Positions 14,949 through 23,790 are shown, counted from the stretch's first letter. The stretch is DNA of 34,957 nt from JAZDIU01 sp043804635 (GCA_043804635.1 JAZDIU010000050.1:1-34957), one strand, 5' to 3'. Numbers and translations: made by a program. The notes: generated from the letters alone by a model not told the origin.

Positions 14949-15326
14949 ATGTGCGGGCACAATTGCACTTATATTGACGTAATAAAGGACAACTACGAAA
15001 AAGGCGAGATTGATGAATACCGCTTTATAGGTCTAATATGGGAAGAAATCGATAAACACTCTCGCGACGAAGACGTCAAAAAGGCAACAATTTCGTTTAT
15101 GAAGGTATGCTCTCCCAATCCTCGGTTCCCGGTGAGTAGTAGAGACATTTACCAAAAAACCGGATTTCAAGTTGAAAGTGACGGAGGAAGCCACAATCTC
15201 TTACCCTGGATAAAAGCTGGCGTAATAGAAAAACAAAAACACGGGGAAAATGCCACCTACATCCTGAACAGTAAATTCTACGAAGCTATGCTTAACGTGG
15301 TTTTAGGCATAATCGATGAGTTTTAA
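14949..15326 (+). CDS. Small protein with winged-helix-like C-terminus, function unknown
   Basis: A 125-aa soluble protein. Residues 1-45 are acidic and helical and include an N-terminal CGHNC. Residues 60-125 look like a winged helix: a helix with SSRDIYQKTGF, a second helix SHNLLPWIKAGVIEK, then the HGENATYIL hairpin and a final helix. This would suit DNA binding or protein interaction, but I cannot assign a family. GAAGGAGAAA lies about eight bases before the ATG. It is 60 bp downstream of the IlvC-family gene on the same strand, so may share its transcript and could regulate it (inference). Confidence 0.7.
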   Translation: MCGHNCTYIDVIKDNYEKGEIDEYRFIGLIWEEIDKHSRDEDVKKATISFMKVCSPNPRFPVSSRDIYQKTGFQVESDGGSHNLLPWIKAGVIEKQKHGENATYILNSKFYEAMLNVVLGIIDEF

Positions 15327-15451
15327 ATTTGAAAAGTTGAACGTTTTTAATTTTATTGAAGTTTGCCGGCCAAGCTAGCTAGAGTGCTCAAGTCCCCCAC
15401 TCAAGATGTGCCCCGACGAAACAAAAAGCCCGGTCTTACGTTATATATATT

Positions 15452-16285
15452 GTGAATGTGATGCAGAAGATAAAAAATAGCATTTATGCTCGACAAGCAA
15501 GAAATCCGCGTAAGCCCTCATTCCGGAGCCCTTTCTCCAGGGGTTTAATCAGCAAAAGGCACTGGCACCAGATAACACTGGCAAGACCGGTTATCGGTCG
15601 GCTTAGTTTGACCGGGCTTCTGGCTCTGGCTGGCATTGCCGCTCCCTTTTTATTGCTCGCCGCCGACTTTGCAGTTGCTCAGTCGGCGCCGAACTACAAT
15701 TTAATTAGAGATTCAATTAGTAGTTTAGCCTGGACGCGGATGGGTTGGATATTAACCGTCGCTTTTCTAATCACTGGCTTGCTCGTTGAAGTGTTCACCG
15801 CGGGACTATTCCTCGGAATACACCGAGAACAAGGCTTCGGACTGGGACTTATTCTGCTTGCCTGTTTTGGTTTCGGTCTGCTCCTGATTGGAGCTTTCCG
15901 CACCGATGTCCCCGGCCTGCCGCCGACAGTCGATGGTAAGATTCACGGAATCGTTGCGAATACCGTGTTCCTGCTTCTTCCTGTAGCTAACTTGCTATTT
16001 GCCCCAAGCTTGAAGGCGAAGTATTGGAGACCCCTGTTCGTGTACTCCATTATAGCGGCTCTATTTGCGATTATCTGGATTGCCATATATCGGTTGTTGC
16101 TGCCTGTGGAACTCAGTTGGTTCGGCCTGTACGAGAGGATTCTTGTAGTTGCCGAGGTCGTCTGGGTTGAAGTGATGGCGATATGGCTCTTGCGTCTGTC
16201 CCTAAGGTTGGTTCGAACAACTCATCCAGCCTTTGCTATACCGGCTTATCAAGCGGTAGATGACAGACTGAGCTTAGAAGTTTAA
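15452..16285 (+). CDS. DUF998-family integral membrane protein
   Basis: A 277-aa protein with a basic cytoplasmic N-terminus (about 45 residues) and about six transmembrane helices. NYNLIRDSISSLAW (residues 82-95) and the FRTDVPGLPPT..GKIHG segment (about 149-168) are the hallmarks of DUF998 membrane proteins, whose function is unknown. The called start is GTG at 15452, with an in-frame ATG two codons later at 15458; neither has a clear ribosome site, so the true start is uncertain. It stands alone, 125 bp after the winged-helix-like gene and 213 bp before the DUF362 gene, which has its own promoter. Confidence 0.75.
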   Translation: MNVMQKIKNSIYARQARNPRKPSFRSPFSRGLISKRHWHQITLARPVIGRLSLTGLLALAGIAAPFLLLAADFAVAQSAPNYNLIRDSISSLAWTRMGWILTVAFLITGLLVEVFTAGLFLGIHREQGFGLGLILLACFGFGLLLIGAFRTDVPGLPPTVDGKIHGIVANTVFLLLPVANLLFAPSLKAKYWRPLFVYSIIAALFAIIWIAIYRLLLPVELSWFGLYERILVVAEVVWVEVMAIWLLRLSLRLVRTTHPAFAIPAYQAVDDRLSLEV

Positions 16286-16324
16286 CTGAAGGCAATAGCT
16301 TCCGCCTCAAACACTATTATCCAG

Positions 16325-16354
16325 TTGCATTTTTCTTTCCGATAGCGCTATACT
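16325..16354 (+). promoter_or_regulatory. Candidate sigma-70 promoter of the DUF362 gene
   Basis: TTGCAT (16325-16330) and TATACT (16349-16354) are 18 bp apart, in the gene-free 213 bp before the DUF362 start. The predicted leader is about 140 bases; no riboswitch or hairpin of note was seen in it. Confidence 0.45.
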
Positions 16355-16498
16355 CCTAGCGGACATTTCCGAAAAGCTGCTGTGGTATGCCTACTGCCGC
16401 CCCTGTATATTTATAAATTAATGGTGAAATCTGTTAAAATAGAGGATAAATAGTCGCAGGAAGCGAATTTTACAGTACTAAATAAACAGGAGGAAAAT

Positions 16499-17791
16499 AT
16501 GGCGAAATCGGTTGTCTCAATTGCTAAGGGAACAGACCCTGAAAAGATGATTGAGGAAGCTCTCAACCTTCTCGGGGGAGTTAGTTCTCTTATCAAGGCT
16601 GGCTCGACGGTAGTAATCAAACCCAACATCATCGGTATGTATCCGGCGGAACGCAGTATCACCACCAGTCCGCCATTCGTTGCTGCTGCTATCAAAGTCC
16701 TGCGCAAAGCCAACCCGAAACAGATTATCCTGGCTGAGTCCTCAGCAATGAGGCGTGATACGGACAAGTGTCTTGATATCAGCGGTATCCGTGCCGCTGC
16801 TGAAAAGGCGGGTGTTGACAAAATCGTCGATATCAAAAAAGAGCAAGACCTCGTCAAGCTTCCCATCCGGGACCATCGGTCTGATTTAACGTCCATCCTT
16901 ATGCCCCGGTTTATGGTCGAGGCGGAACATATCGTCAACCTGCCTATTTATAAATGCCATGTCAGTGCCGTATTTAGCTGTTGTATGAAAAATATCAAGG
17001 GCACTGTCCAGGACAAGGTGCACTATCAGATGCACCAAACCGACTTGGCGGCCGCAATGATGGATGTATGGTCTGTTTTAAGAATGGACCTGAATATAGT
17101 CGATATGATTAATCCGCTGGAGGGCTTCGGGCCCCTGGGTGGAATTCCTCATACCGGCTTTGGCTGTGTTATCGCGGGTAAGGACCCGGTGGCAACGGAT
17201 GCCACAGCTTGTCGGATGGTGGGTTTACCAGTCGTAAAAGCACCGTTCTTCCCATACGCAGCGGAACGGGGCCTTGGCGTTTATGACGAGAAGGATATCG
17301 AGATTCGCGGCAAGAAAATAAAAGAGGTTTTCAAACAGCTCTGGATACCCTACCTGACGGGTGGCTGGGAGCAATGGCCCGAATACAAGATTATTAATGA
17401 AGGCGCTTGCAGCTCTTGCCAGGGCTTATTAGCCTATGGTCTGGAGCGACTAAAATCGCTGGATGCGTACGATAAAAATGCCGGGATGACAGTCTGCCTC
17501 GGTCGTATCAAAGAGGTCCCCAAGGGTGTCAAAAAAGAAGACCTTATTCTGATGGGTGATTGCATTCCCAAGAAGTTACGTGACCAGGGATTATTTGTAG
17601 AAGGGTGTCCGCCGTTGGAATTTCAGCCCACTTGGACGATGATTGATAAAAAGTATGAGCCACCGGGTGTGTATACCAGAAATTATATGGACGAGATTGC
17701 TAAATTTTTTGAGTACTCCAAGAAAGTGAGAGACCAGTGGCAGAAATCTCAAGCTAAGGCACCCAAAGCAAAAGGAAAAACCAAAAAGTAA
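16499..17791 (+). CDS. DUF362 domain-containing protein
   Basis: A 430-aa cytoplasmic protein. The DUF362 domain spans about residues 35-290: VVIKPNIIGMYP near the start, an ILAESSAMRRDTD segment, NLPIYKCH, then KNIKGTVQDKVHYQMHQ and IVDMINPLEGFGPLGG. DUF362 proteins are common in anaerobes and are often fused to or encoded beside ferredoxin-like domains; the molecular function is not settled. This one lacks a ferredoxin domain but has a Cys-rich C-terminal third (ACSSCQG, GDCIP, EGCPP), which may hold a metal or cluster, and a Lys/Ala-rich tail. AGGAGG precedes the ATG. The Fe-S aldo/keto reductase follows 98 bp downstream across a hairpin, so a functional pair is plausible. Confidence 0.88.
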   Translation: MAKSVVSIAKGTDPEKMIEEALNLLGGVSSLIKAGSTVVIKPNIIGMYPAERSITTSPPFVAAAIKVLRKANPKQIILAESSAMRRDTDKCLDISGIRAAAEKAGVDKIVDIKKEQDLVKLPIRDHRSDLTSILMPRFMVEAEHIVNLPIYKCHVSAVFSCCMKNIKGTVQDKVHYQMHQTDLAAAMMDVWSVLRMDLNIVDMINPLEGFGPLGGIPHTGFGCVIAGKDPVATDATACRMVGLPVVKAPFFPYAAERGLGVYDEKDIEIRGKKIKEVFKQLWIPYLTGGWEQWPEYKIINEGACSSCQGLLAYGLERLKSLDAYDKNAGMTVCLGRIKEVPKGVKKEDLILMGDCIPKKLRDQGLFVEGCPPLEFQPTWTMIDKKYEPPGVYTRNYMDEIAKFFEYSKKVRDQWQKSQAKAPKAKGKTKK

Positions 17792-17825
17792 AACGCAACT
17801 CTAGCTAAGGCTTTGTTAGCGCAAG

Positions 17826-17857
17826 CAGGCGCCTAAACCTAATTTGGAAGGCGCCTG
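17826..17857 (+). terminator. Intergenic hairpin after the DUF362 gene
   Basis: CAGGCGCC (17826-17833) pairs perfectly with GGCGCCTG (17850-17857) around a 16-base loop. It is followed by TTCTGACTTT, not a strong T-run. It could be a weak terminator or attenuator between the DUF362 and aldo/keto reductase genes. Confidence 0.45.
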
Positions 17858-17889
17858 TTCTGACTTTAGGATGGCTCGGAAGGAGAAGC

Positions 17890-18933
17890 ATGGAGAAGGT
17901 AAGGCTGGGTAAGACCGAAATGATGGTGTCGAAATTGGCTTTCGGCGGCATCCCTATTCAGCGATGCCCCGGAGACGAAGCCGTATCTGTGGTCAGAAGA
18001 TGCATTGAAAAGGGCGTTACCTACTTCGATACTGCTAACGGTTATACCAACAGTGAGGGAGACATCGGAAAAGCCATCGTCGGATGTAGAAAAGATTTGA
18101 TTCTTGCCTCCAAGACACGCGGCCGGAACCGTAAAGAAGTGGAAAACCATCTTAAACTGAGTTTGGAACGGCTTGGCGTCGATTATATCGACCTCTATCA
18201 ATTCCACGATGTCAGCAAATTCGAGACCCTCGAGCAGATTCTAGCGCCCAATGGTCCGCTGGATACTTTGAAGGATGCTAAAAAAGCCGGCAAGATAAGG
18301 CATATCGGTGTTACCTGCCACTCGATGGACGTCGCTAAAGAGGCAGTGAAATCAGACCGCTTCGAGACCATAATGTTCCCTTTCAACTTCATTACCTGCG
18401 AACCGGCCGACGAACTTCTGCCTTTAGCCAAAAAACACGACGTTGGTTTCTTGGCGATGAAGCCGCTGAATGGCGGAGTCATTGAAAATGTAACCATTGC
18501 TTTCAAGTATCTTCTTAAATTTCCGGATATAGTGCCGGTAGTGGGTATAGAAAAAACCCGTGAGATAGATGAGATTGTTAATATATTGGAAGGATCTCGT
18601 AAGATTACCCGGGCAGAACAGAAAGAAATGCAACGGCTCAAAGATGAGCTCGGCACCAGGTTCTGCCGCCGCTGCGATTATTGCCAGCCCTGCACTGAAG
18701 AAATACCTATATCGACAGTGCTGGGCGTCCCGGCCTTATTCAAGCGCGTCCCGCCGGAGGTCGCTTTCTCCCCGATGTTCTCCGCACCTATGGATAAAGC
18801 GACAAATTGCGCCAAGTGCGGTAACTGTGAAGCCAGGTGCCCCTTCGGTCTGCCGATTATGGAAATGATTGAAAAGAATAGCAACTTCTATCAGGCAGAG
18901 AAAAAGAAATACCTGAAAGCGAAAGCCAAGTAA
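17890..18933 (+). CDS. Aldo/keto reductase with C-terminal 4Fe-4S motifs
   Basis: A 347-aa oxidoreductase. Residues 1-250 are an aldo/keto reductase TIM barrel with the tetrad D47, Y52, K75 and H106 (DTANGY, ASK, YQFHD). The C-terminus adds two cysteine motifs: C259-x2-C262-x2-C265-x2-C268 and C307-x2-C310-x2-C313-x3-C317-P, the latter a ferredoxin-type cluster signature. Proteins of this architecture occur mainly in anaerobes and may pass electrons between NAD(P)H-linked carbonyl reduction and Fe-S carriers; substrates are mostly unknown. GGAAGGAG lies directly before the ATG. It follows the DUF362 gene and ends at a strong bidirectional terminator facing the TRAP operon. Confidence 0.92.
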   Translation: MEKVRLGKTEMMVSKLAFGGIPIQRCPGDEAVSVVRRCIEKGVTYFDTANGYTNSEGDIGKAIVGCRKDLILASKTRGRNRKEVENHLKLSLERLGVDYIDLYQFHDVSKFETLEQILAPNGPLDTLKDAKKAGKIRHIGVTCHSMDVAKEAVKSDRFETIMFPFNFITCEPADELLPLAKKHDVGFLAMKPLNGGVIENVTIAFKYLLKFPDIVPVVGIEKTREIDEIVNILEGSRKITRAEQKEMQRLKDELGTRFCRRCDYCQPCTEEIPISTVLGVPALFKRVPPEVAFSPMFSAPMDKATNCAKCGNCEARCPFGLPIMEMIEKNSNFYQAEKKKYLKAKAK

Positions 18934-18952
18934 AAATACCAATTCCGAATTA

Positions 18953-18993
18953 AAAACCGCTCCCCTTGAGACTTGCGAAGGGTGAGCGGTTTT
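18953..18993. terminator. Bidirectional Rho-independent terminator
   Basis: AAAACCGCTC-CCCTT (18953-18967) pairs with AAGGG-T-GAGCGGTTTT (18978-18993) apart from one bulged T, loop of ten bases. T-rich flanks appear on both strands (GGTTTTCTTT on plus, GGTTTTTAATT on minus). It serves the aldo/keto reductase gene and the convergent dctM gene. Confidence 0.8.
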
Positions 18994-19023
18994 CTTTAGC
19001 TAATTGCTTGTAGCCTCTTTACG

Positions 19024-20331
19024 TCATCCCGGCTTGAAAAGATAGGGTAACCAGTAAGCAATCGGGGGGACTAGACACAGTAAGATTATACCCGCTATGT
19101 TTGCGTAGATGAATGGGAAACAACCGCGGAAGATAGTCCACATTGGAATATCTCTAGCTACGCCACGGATAGCAAACACGATGATGCCATAGGGTGGGGT
19201 AATCGCACCCAGCCCGGCGAGCAAGCATATCATAACACCGAACCAGATCGGGTCGAAACCCATTTTTATAACCAGGGGATACAGGATAGGTACGGTTACA
19301 AAAACGACAGCCATACAATCCATAAAGAAACCGGCAATCACATACATCAAAATGATTAAACCCATAATACCCCAGGGCGGTAGTCCGGTCCCGGCTATCG
19401 TGTCCCCTAGCAAATATGGAATTCTGGTGAGGGTAGTAAAGGCATTAAAAACGTATACCCCGATGAAAAGCATTATTATCGTCCCCGTCGTCCGACCCGT
19501 CGAAAGCAGGGAACGATAAAAATCCTGCCCGCTCAGCTTCCTTCGGATTAGAGCTACGGCTAGCACGGCAACGACTCCTATCGATGCAGCTTCAGTCGGA
19601 GTAAAAATCCCCGCGTAGATGCCGCCGATGACAGCCAGGAACACCAGCCCTATCCCCCAGATGGCGGGGAATCCTGTTATCCTCTCCTTCCAGTTCGAAT
19701 GCGGTCCCGCAGTCGCTATAGATGGGGAAACTCTGACCCAGATGGCAATGGTTACCATATAGATAATCGAAAGCACTATTCCCGGCACGATACCGCCGAT
19801 GAGAAGGTCGCCCAGGTTGGTTTCGGTGAGAAAAGCGTAAATAATAAAGATAGTGCTGGGGGGAATCATCGGTCCTAGTATGGCACCGGTGGCGATAGTG
19901 CCGGTACTTAGCCGGTCGTCATATCCGGCCGCTTTCATTTCAGGTAGACTGATGTTAGTCATAGTTAGGGCGCAAGCTATAGAGCTGCCGGTTATAGCGG
20001 AAAACATTGCCGAGGCGGCGATAGTCGTTATTGCCAGACCGCCACGGAAATGACCCAGCCATCTCTTTGCCATCCCGTAGGCATCGGCGCTAAGCCCGGA
20101 ACGGAACCCGATTTCGCCCATAAGGACAAAAGGCGGCAGACAGGTAAAAACATAAGTCGTAGCTAACCTGTAGGGAACCGTACTCAAAGTAGACATCGCC
20201 GTGTCAAACCCATCCAGGTACCAGTATCCGGCAATACCAGCTAAGAACAAAGCAAAGCCAACCGGCATACGTAGAAAGATAAGTACTAAGAAAATTACCA
20301 GGGCTATTACGAAAACCGTAGTGCCGCTCAT
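19024..20331 (-). CDS. dctM: TRAP transporter large permease subunit (DctM family)
   Basis: A 435-aa, about 12-helix inner-membrane subunit that carries out Na+- or H+-driven transport of the substrate delivered by DctP. The characteristic DctM segments are present: FRGGLAITTIAASAMFSAI..GSS (about residues 94-117), LPEMKAAGYDDRLSTG (about 129-144) and LGPMIPPSTIFIIYAF (about 151-166). Near the C-terminus, GLGAITPPYGIIVFAIRG matches the second conserved loop. It overlaps dctQ by 4 bp, so the two membrane subunits are translationally coupled. The last gene of a dctP-dctQ-dctM operon, ended by the terminator at 18953-18993. Confidence 0.95.
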   Translation of the reverse strand: MSGTTVFVIALVIFLVLIFLRMPVGFALFLAGIAGYWYLDGFDTAMSTLSTVPYRLATTYVFTCLPPFVLMGEIGFRSGLSADAYGMAKRWLGHFRGGLAITTIAASAMFSAITGSSIACALTMTNISLPEMKAAGYDDRLSTGTIATGAILGPMIPPSTIFIIYAFLTETNLGDLLIGGIVPGIVLSIIYMVTIAIWVRVSPSIATAGPHSNWKERITGFPAIWGIGLVFLAVIGGIYAGIFTPTEAASIGVVAVLAVALIRRKLSGQDFYRSLLSTGRTTGTIIMLFIGVYVFNAFTTLTRIPYLLGDTIAGTGLPPWGIMGLIILMYVIAGFFMDCMAVVFVTVPILYPLVIKMGFDPIWFGVMICLLAGLGAITPPYGIIVFAIRGVARDIPMWTIFRGCFPFIYANIAGIILLCLVPPIAYWLPYLFKPG

Positions 20332-20837
20332 TTGCTTGTTGCCTCCACTAACGCCTGGCTAACCGTGAGTGCCAAGGTCACTACAAATAACAACATTCCT
20401 ATACCTCCGGCAATCGCTAGAAAAGGCCATTCCGGTAAAAGTAGCTCTATTGTTTGCACCCCACGCCCTTTCAGATACATCGCTTGTACCAGTAGTCGCC
20501 AGAGCAGAAGGCTATAACCGGCGAAGGCAACTGATATGAGAATAGTATCAATCCATGCCATCACTCTTCTCGGTAACTTCTCAGCTATAAAGTCTATGGT
20601 AATGTTCTGTCGGGCCATCTGGCAGGTAGCCAGGGTAAAAAAAGCCACTATCATCAGAGAAAACTGTTGCAACTCGTGTGCACCGTAAAGGGAATGGTTA
20701 AAAAACCGTCGACCTATCACATCGACCGTGGTAAGCAGCACCATAATTATGATGAAACCCAGGCCGATAGTGCTTAACAGGTTAGCCAGAGGAGACAGAC
20801 GGCGTTCAACTGCTGAATTTACCTCTTTTAAACTCAA
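20328..20837 (-). CDS. dctQ: TRAP transporter small permease subunit (DctQ family)
   Basis: A 169-aa membrane protein with four hydrophobic helices, the usual DctQ layout. DVIGRRFFNHSLYGAHELQQF (within about residues 44-64) contains the conserved R-x2-F and E residues after helix 1, and MARQNITIDFIAEKLP follows helix 2. It forms the membrane complex with DctM. Start is TTG at 20837 with AAGGAGG a few bases upstream. It lies 106 bp after dctP, with a hairpin between them that may limit read-through so that more binding protein than permease is made. Confidence 0.92.
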   Translation of the reverse strand: MSLKEVNSAVERRLSPLANLLSTIGLGFIIIMVLLTTVDVIGRRFFNHSLYGAHELQQFSLMIVAFFTLATCQMARQNITIDFIAEKLPRRVMAWIDTILISVAFAGYSLLLWRLLVQAMYLKGRGVQTIELLLPEWPFLAIAGGIGMLLFVVTLALTVSQALVEATSK

Positions 20838-20889
20838 CCTAATCCTCCTTCGGTCTTATTAAAGTCAAAGGGGAATAGTCTTAGATTAA

Positions 20890-20925
20890 AAAGGGGAAGA
20901 AGTACTATCTTTCTTCTTCCCCTTT
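20890..20925 (-). terminator. Intercistronic hairpin between dctP and dctQ
   Basis: AAAGGGGAAGAAG (20890-20902) and CTTCTTCCCCTTT (20913-20925) pair perfectly over 13 bp with a ten-base loop. On the minus strand the stem is followed by TTAATC, giving a TTTTT run at its foot. As the operon's membrane genes lie beyond it, it is best read as a partial terminator or mRNA-stabilising element. Confidence 0.65.
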
Positions 20926-20943
20926 AGAACCTTTTGCAGTCCC

Positions 20944-22200
20944 TTACCTCGGCGGCATTATGAAATCTGCCGGTAATCCAGGGAAGACAGATCCCTGTCC
21001 GAAATCCTTCCACAGTTTGTATTCAGCATCGGAGCCTGGCGGATACATCGCAGCATATTTAGCGGATAGTTCCTGGATTTTAGCTAGGGTAGCTTTGGCC
21101 GGTAGCCCTTTAGCTTCCCTATCGTTAACGATTTTATCGTACAGCGGTTTCATCATCGCAATCCAGTTGTCTCTTTCTGCCTTAGGCAGAACGTATACCG
21201 GTTCAAGGCCTCTCTTCTTATCACTCTCGACTATCTGCGTGTAACGTAAATAACACTCGCGGTCCATGTTAGCTGTGGCAAGTTTAGTCATCCACTCGCC
21301 AGTATACTTATCGATAATCGCCTTAAGGTCTGGCGGCAGATTACCATATGCCTTCTGGCTCATGGCATACCACATTGCCGCGGTTATTGTCATATCGGCA
21401 GCGGTAGTTCGGTATTTGGTTACCTCGTAAAACTTCCAGGCGAATTGCCCTTCCCATTCGATAGCGGTCATATCTATCATTCCCTTTTGCAGGCCATCAT
21501 ACCGCTCGGCTGAGCCCAGACCGACAAAAGTAGCTCCCATAATATCGCAAATTCCTTGCACAACCACGCCCGAGCCACCAAACTTCTGTCCTTTCCAATC
21601 CGCAGCGGTTTTTATGGGCTTGGTGCGGTTGGTAATATTGGACGGAGCGTTAGGTCGGAATGCAAGAAGTTGTACGTCGGTAAGGTCTTTCCCGAAGGCT
21701 CCTTGCTTATAGGCATCAAAGAGCGTCAAACCGCAGATCGCACTTCCCTGGTACAGGAATGGCAAATCAGCGACTTCAAGTAGAGGGAACCGCCCCGGAC
21801 CCGAACTGGCAGAAAAGAGAGTAATATCAGCGATTCCGTTGAGCAGAGCGTCATAAAGGTCCGGACGCTTGACCAGACTCTCCGTGCCGAAGTAACTTAT
21901 CTTGATCCTTCCCCCGGATTCCTTTTCTATCAACTGAATCCAGGGTAGAGTGGTGTTCCTGACATAGACGCTTACCGGTGGGTCCCAGTCAGCCCACTTC
22001 AAATATACCAGTTTGGCCGCAGTTGTCGGTGTTGTCGTCGCGGTTGGAGTTGTCGGTGTCGTCGATGTCGGCGGGATGGTCGGTGTCGTCGGGGTTGTTG
22101 GTTTGGTCGGAGTGGTTGGGGCAGTCGGTCCGCATCCAATCAGACCGGGGATGAAGGTTGCGAGGACGAGTAATGCCACGATGATTCCCAGTTTCTTCAT
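20944..22200 (-). CDS. dctP: TRAP transporter substrate-binding lipoprotein (DctP family)
   Basis: A 418-aa extracytoplasmic solute receptor. Residues 1-22 are a lipoprotein signal ending in LIG-C23, so it is anchored outside by lipid. Residues 25-62 are a Thr/Pro-rich linker. From residue 64 comes the DctP domain: LKWADWDPP, WIQLIEKESGGRIKISYFG, the YDALLNGIADITLF strand, then WKGQKFGGSGVVVQG and GLQKGMIDMTAIEW in the ligand-binding hinge. TRAP receptors usually bind carboxylates; the ligand here is unknown. It is somewhat longer than average, owing to the linker and C-terminal tail. AGGAGGTG precedes the ATG. Upstream lie a TTGACA (with TCTAAC 17 bp on) and a palindrome TAACCGGTTA (22237-22246), plausible promoter and operator. 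Confidence 0.93.
   Translation of the reverse strand: MKKLGIIVALLVLATFIPGLIGCGPTAPTTPTKPTTPTTPTIPPTSTTPTTPTATTTPTTAAKLVYLKWADWDPPVSVYVRNTTLPWIQLIEKESGGRIKISYFGTESLVKRPDLYDALLNGIADITLFSASSGPGRFPLLEVADLPFLYQGSAICGLTLFDAYKQGAFGKDLTDVQLLAFRPNAPSNITNRTKPIKTAADWKGQKFGGSGVVVQGICDIMGATFVGLGSAERYDGLQKGMIDMTAIEWEGQFAWKFYEVTKYRTTAADMTITAAMWYAMSQKAYGNLPPDLKAIIDKYTGEWMTKLATANMDRECYLRYTQIVESDKKRGLEPVYVLPKAERDNWIAMMKPLYDKIVNDREAKGLPAKATLAKIQELSAKYAAMYPPGSDAEYKLWKDFGQGSVFPGLPADFIMPPR
22015..22128 (-). repeat. Low-complexity Thr/Pro codon repeat in the dctP linker
   Basis: About 38 codons, mostly alternating Thr and Pro (TPTTPT-like units), encode the spacer between lipidated Cys and receptor domain. The DNA is a degenerate short-period tandem repeat (ACC/CCG-type codons) and may vary in length between strains. 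Confidence 0.7.
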
Positions 22201-22278
22201 TTAACACCTCCTAAGAATTTGGTAAGTGAATTTATGTAACCGGTTAGATAAATTATACACCACCTTGTCAATACCCCT

Positions 22279-22306
22279 TTTACAAAAAACAAACTTCTGC
22301 TATTAT
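22279..22306 (+). promoter_or_regulatory. Candidate sigma-70 promoter of the ArsB/NhaD-type carrier gene
   Basis: TTTACA (22279-22284), 16-bp spacer, TATTAT (22301-22306). Transcription near 22313 would leave a leader of about 33 bases holding the GGGAG ribosome site before the GTG at 22346. Confidence 0.45.
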
Positions 22307-22345
22307 ATGGCTAATTTTTAAGCCGCAGAGGAAGGGAGCAATATA

Positions 22346-23707
22346 GTGGAACTTAGTCAAATCCTCGCCATTGTTATCTTTGCCGTGATGTTTATTGCTA
22401 TCATCGTCGGCAAAGTACACCGCGTTATTCCTGCCCTTATCGGTGCCGCCCTCGTTATCGTCCTTGTCTTTCTCGTTGCTATGAAAAGTCCGTCGACCAT
22501 TATTTCTACTTTGAACTTCGCCCAGCTCGGAGAATTAAGATTCTGGATACCCGGGCAGCAGCATATAGAGTCCGGCGGCGTAAACTGGCAGACTATCATT
22601 TTTATCGGCGGAATGATGATTATGGTGGAAGGTCTGGAGAGCGGCGGTTTTTTCCGGTGGCTTTGCCTTTTTGTAGCTAAACTGGTCCATTATAAAGTCG
22701 TTCCCATTCTGGTAGCTTTTACGCTTCTGGCCGGCTTTCTTGCTATGTTCATCGATAGTATTACGGTTCTACTGTTTATGGCTACCGTAACCATCGAACT
22801 GGCTCGCCTGCTTAAGTTCGACCCGGTTCCAATCATAATCGCTGAGATTTTTGCCGCTAATACCGGTGGCAGCGCCACAATGAGTGGCGACCCCCCCAAC
22901 ATAATTATCGGCACTGCCTTGGGTTATACATTTACCGATTTCGTCGTGAATACCGGTGTGATTGCCTGGGCGGGAATGATTGTTTGCCTAATCTTTTTCT
23001 ATCTGGTCTTCCGTAAAAGTCTTTCCAAGAGTGTTTCCTCATCCGGAGCACAGCCCCAAAATTCTTACCCCGAGCCTAGAGAAGCCATCACCAATCTCCG
23101 CCTCTTCTATTTGAATACGGCTATCTTCCTTTTGATGATAGTTCTGTTGATTACCCATGCCCAGACGGGACTATCCGTAGCTCTGATTGGTACTGTTACC
23201 GCTATCCTCAGTTTGATTGTTGCCGGTAAAAGGGCCGGACATCTTCTTAAACGAGTGGACTGGCGCACTTTGCTTTTCTTCATTGGTTTGTTCATTTGTG
23301 TGGGGGGGCTGGAAGCGACCGGAGTATTAAAATTACTGGCTGAATTTATCGGAAATATTTCTGGAGGTAACATTGTCCTGGTGATTCCCTTAATCTTGTG
23401 GTTTTCTACCTTCGCATCGGCGATTGTGGATAACATCCCGTTCGCCGCAACAATGGTGCCGGTAATTTCTAGCCTGGCTCAGACTACTGGTGTCCCTCTG
23501 CCACCGCTGGCGTGGACGCTAGCTCTGGGGACAGATATCGGAGGTAATGGCACTCCTATCGGAGCTTCAGCTAATGTTGTCGGCACGGCAATCGCCGAAA
23601 GAGAAGGTTTTAAAGTTAGCTGGGGAAGGTTCTGTAAATATGCCATCCCGGCGACGATAATTGTGGTCGGCTTGGTACACTTACTACTTATATTAAGATA
23701 TGCCTAG
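22346..23707 (+). CDS. ArsB/NhaD-type ion transporter (IT superfamily permease)
   Basis: A 453-aa inner-membrane carrier of about 11-12 helices in two inverted halves. The first half has FIDSITVLLFMATV (about residues 135-148) and the half-site NTGGSATMSGDPPNIIIG (about 171-188). The second has FASAIVDNIPFAATMVPVI (about 351-369) and GTDIGGNGTPIGASANVVG (about 391-409). These duplicated GDPPN/GTPIGASAN elements are diagnostic of the ArsB/NhaD/P-protein group. It could be an Na+/H+ antiporter, an anion exporter or a dicarboxylate carrier; sequence alone does not decide. GTG start with GGGAG upstream. A CBS-domain protein follows 83 bp later and may sense energy state or ions for it (inference). 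Confidence 0.88.
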   Translation: MELSQILAIVIFAVMFIAIIVGKVHRVIPALIGAALVIVLVFLVAMKSPSTIISTLNFAQLGELRFWIPGQQHIESGGVNWQTIIFIGGMMIMVEGLESGGFFRWLCLFVAKLVHYKVVPILVAFTLLAGFLAMFIDSITVLLFMATVTIELARLLKFDPVPIIIAEIFAANTGGSATMSGDPPNIIIGTALGYTFTDFVVNTGVIAWAGMIVCLIFFYLVFRKSLSKSVSSSGAQPQNSYPEPREAITNLRLFYLNTAIFLLMIVLLITHAQTGLSVALIGTVTAILSLIVAGKRAGHLLKRVDWRTLLFFIGLFICVGGLEATGVLKLLAEFIGNISGGNIVLVIPLILWFSTFASAIVDNIPFAATMVPVISSLAQTTGVPLPPLAWTLALGTDIGGNGTPIGASANVVGTAIAEREGFKVSWGRFCKYAIPATIIVVGLVHLLLILRYA

Positions 23708-23790
23708 TTTCATAAATCAAGGTTAGTCTTGATTCTGCCCTGTGCGATAGGTTATCATATAGCTGTAGAGCAAACTAAGGAGGCGGAGAT

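Noticed and set aside
22013..22204. Plus-strand Val/Gly-rich frame
   Set aside because: Reverse reading of the Thr/Pro-rich dctP linker, not a gene.
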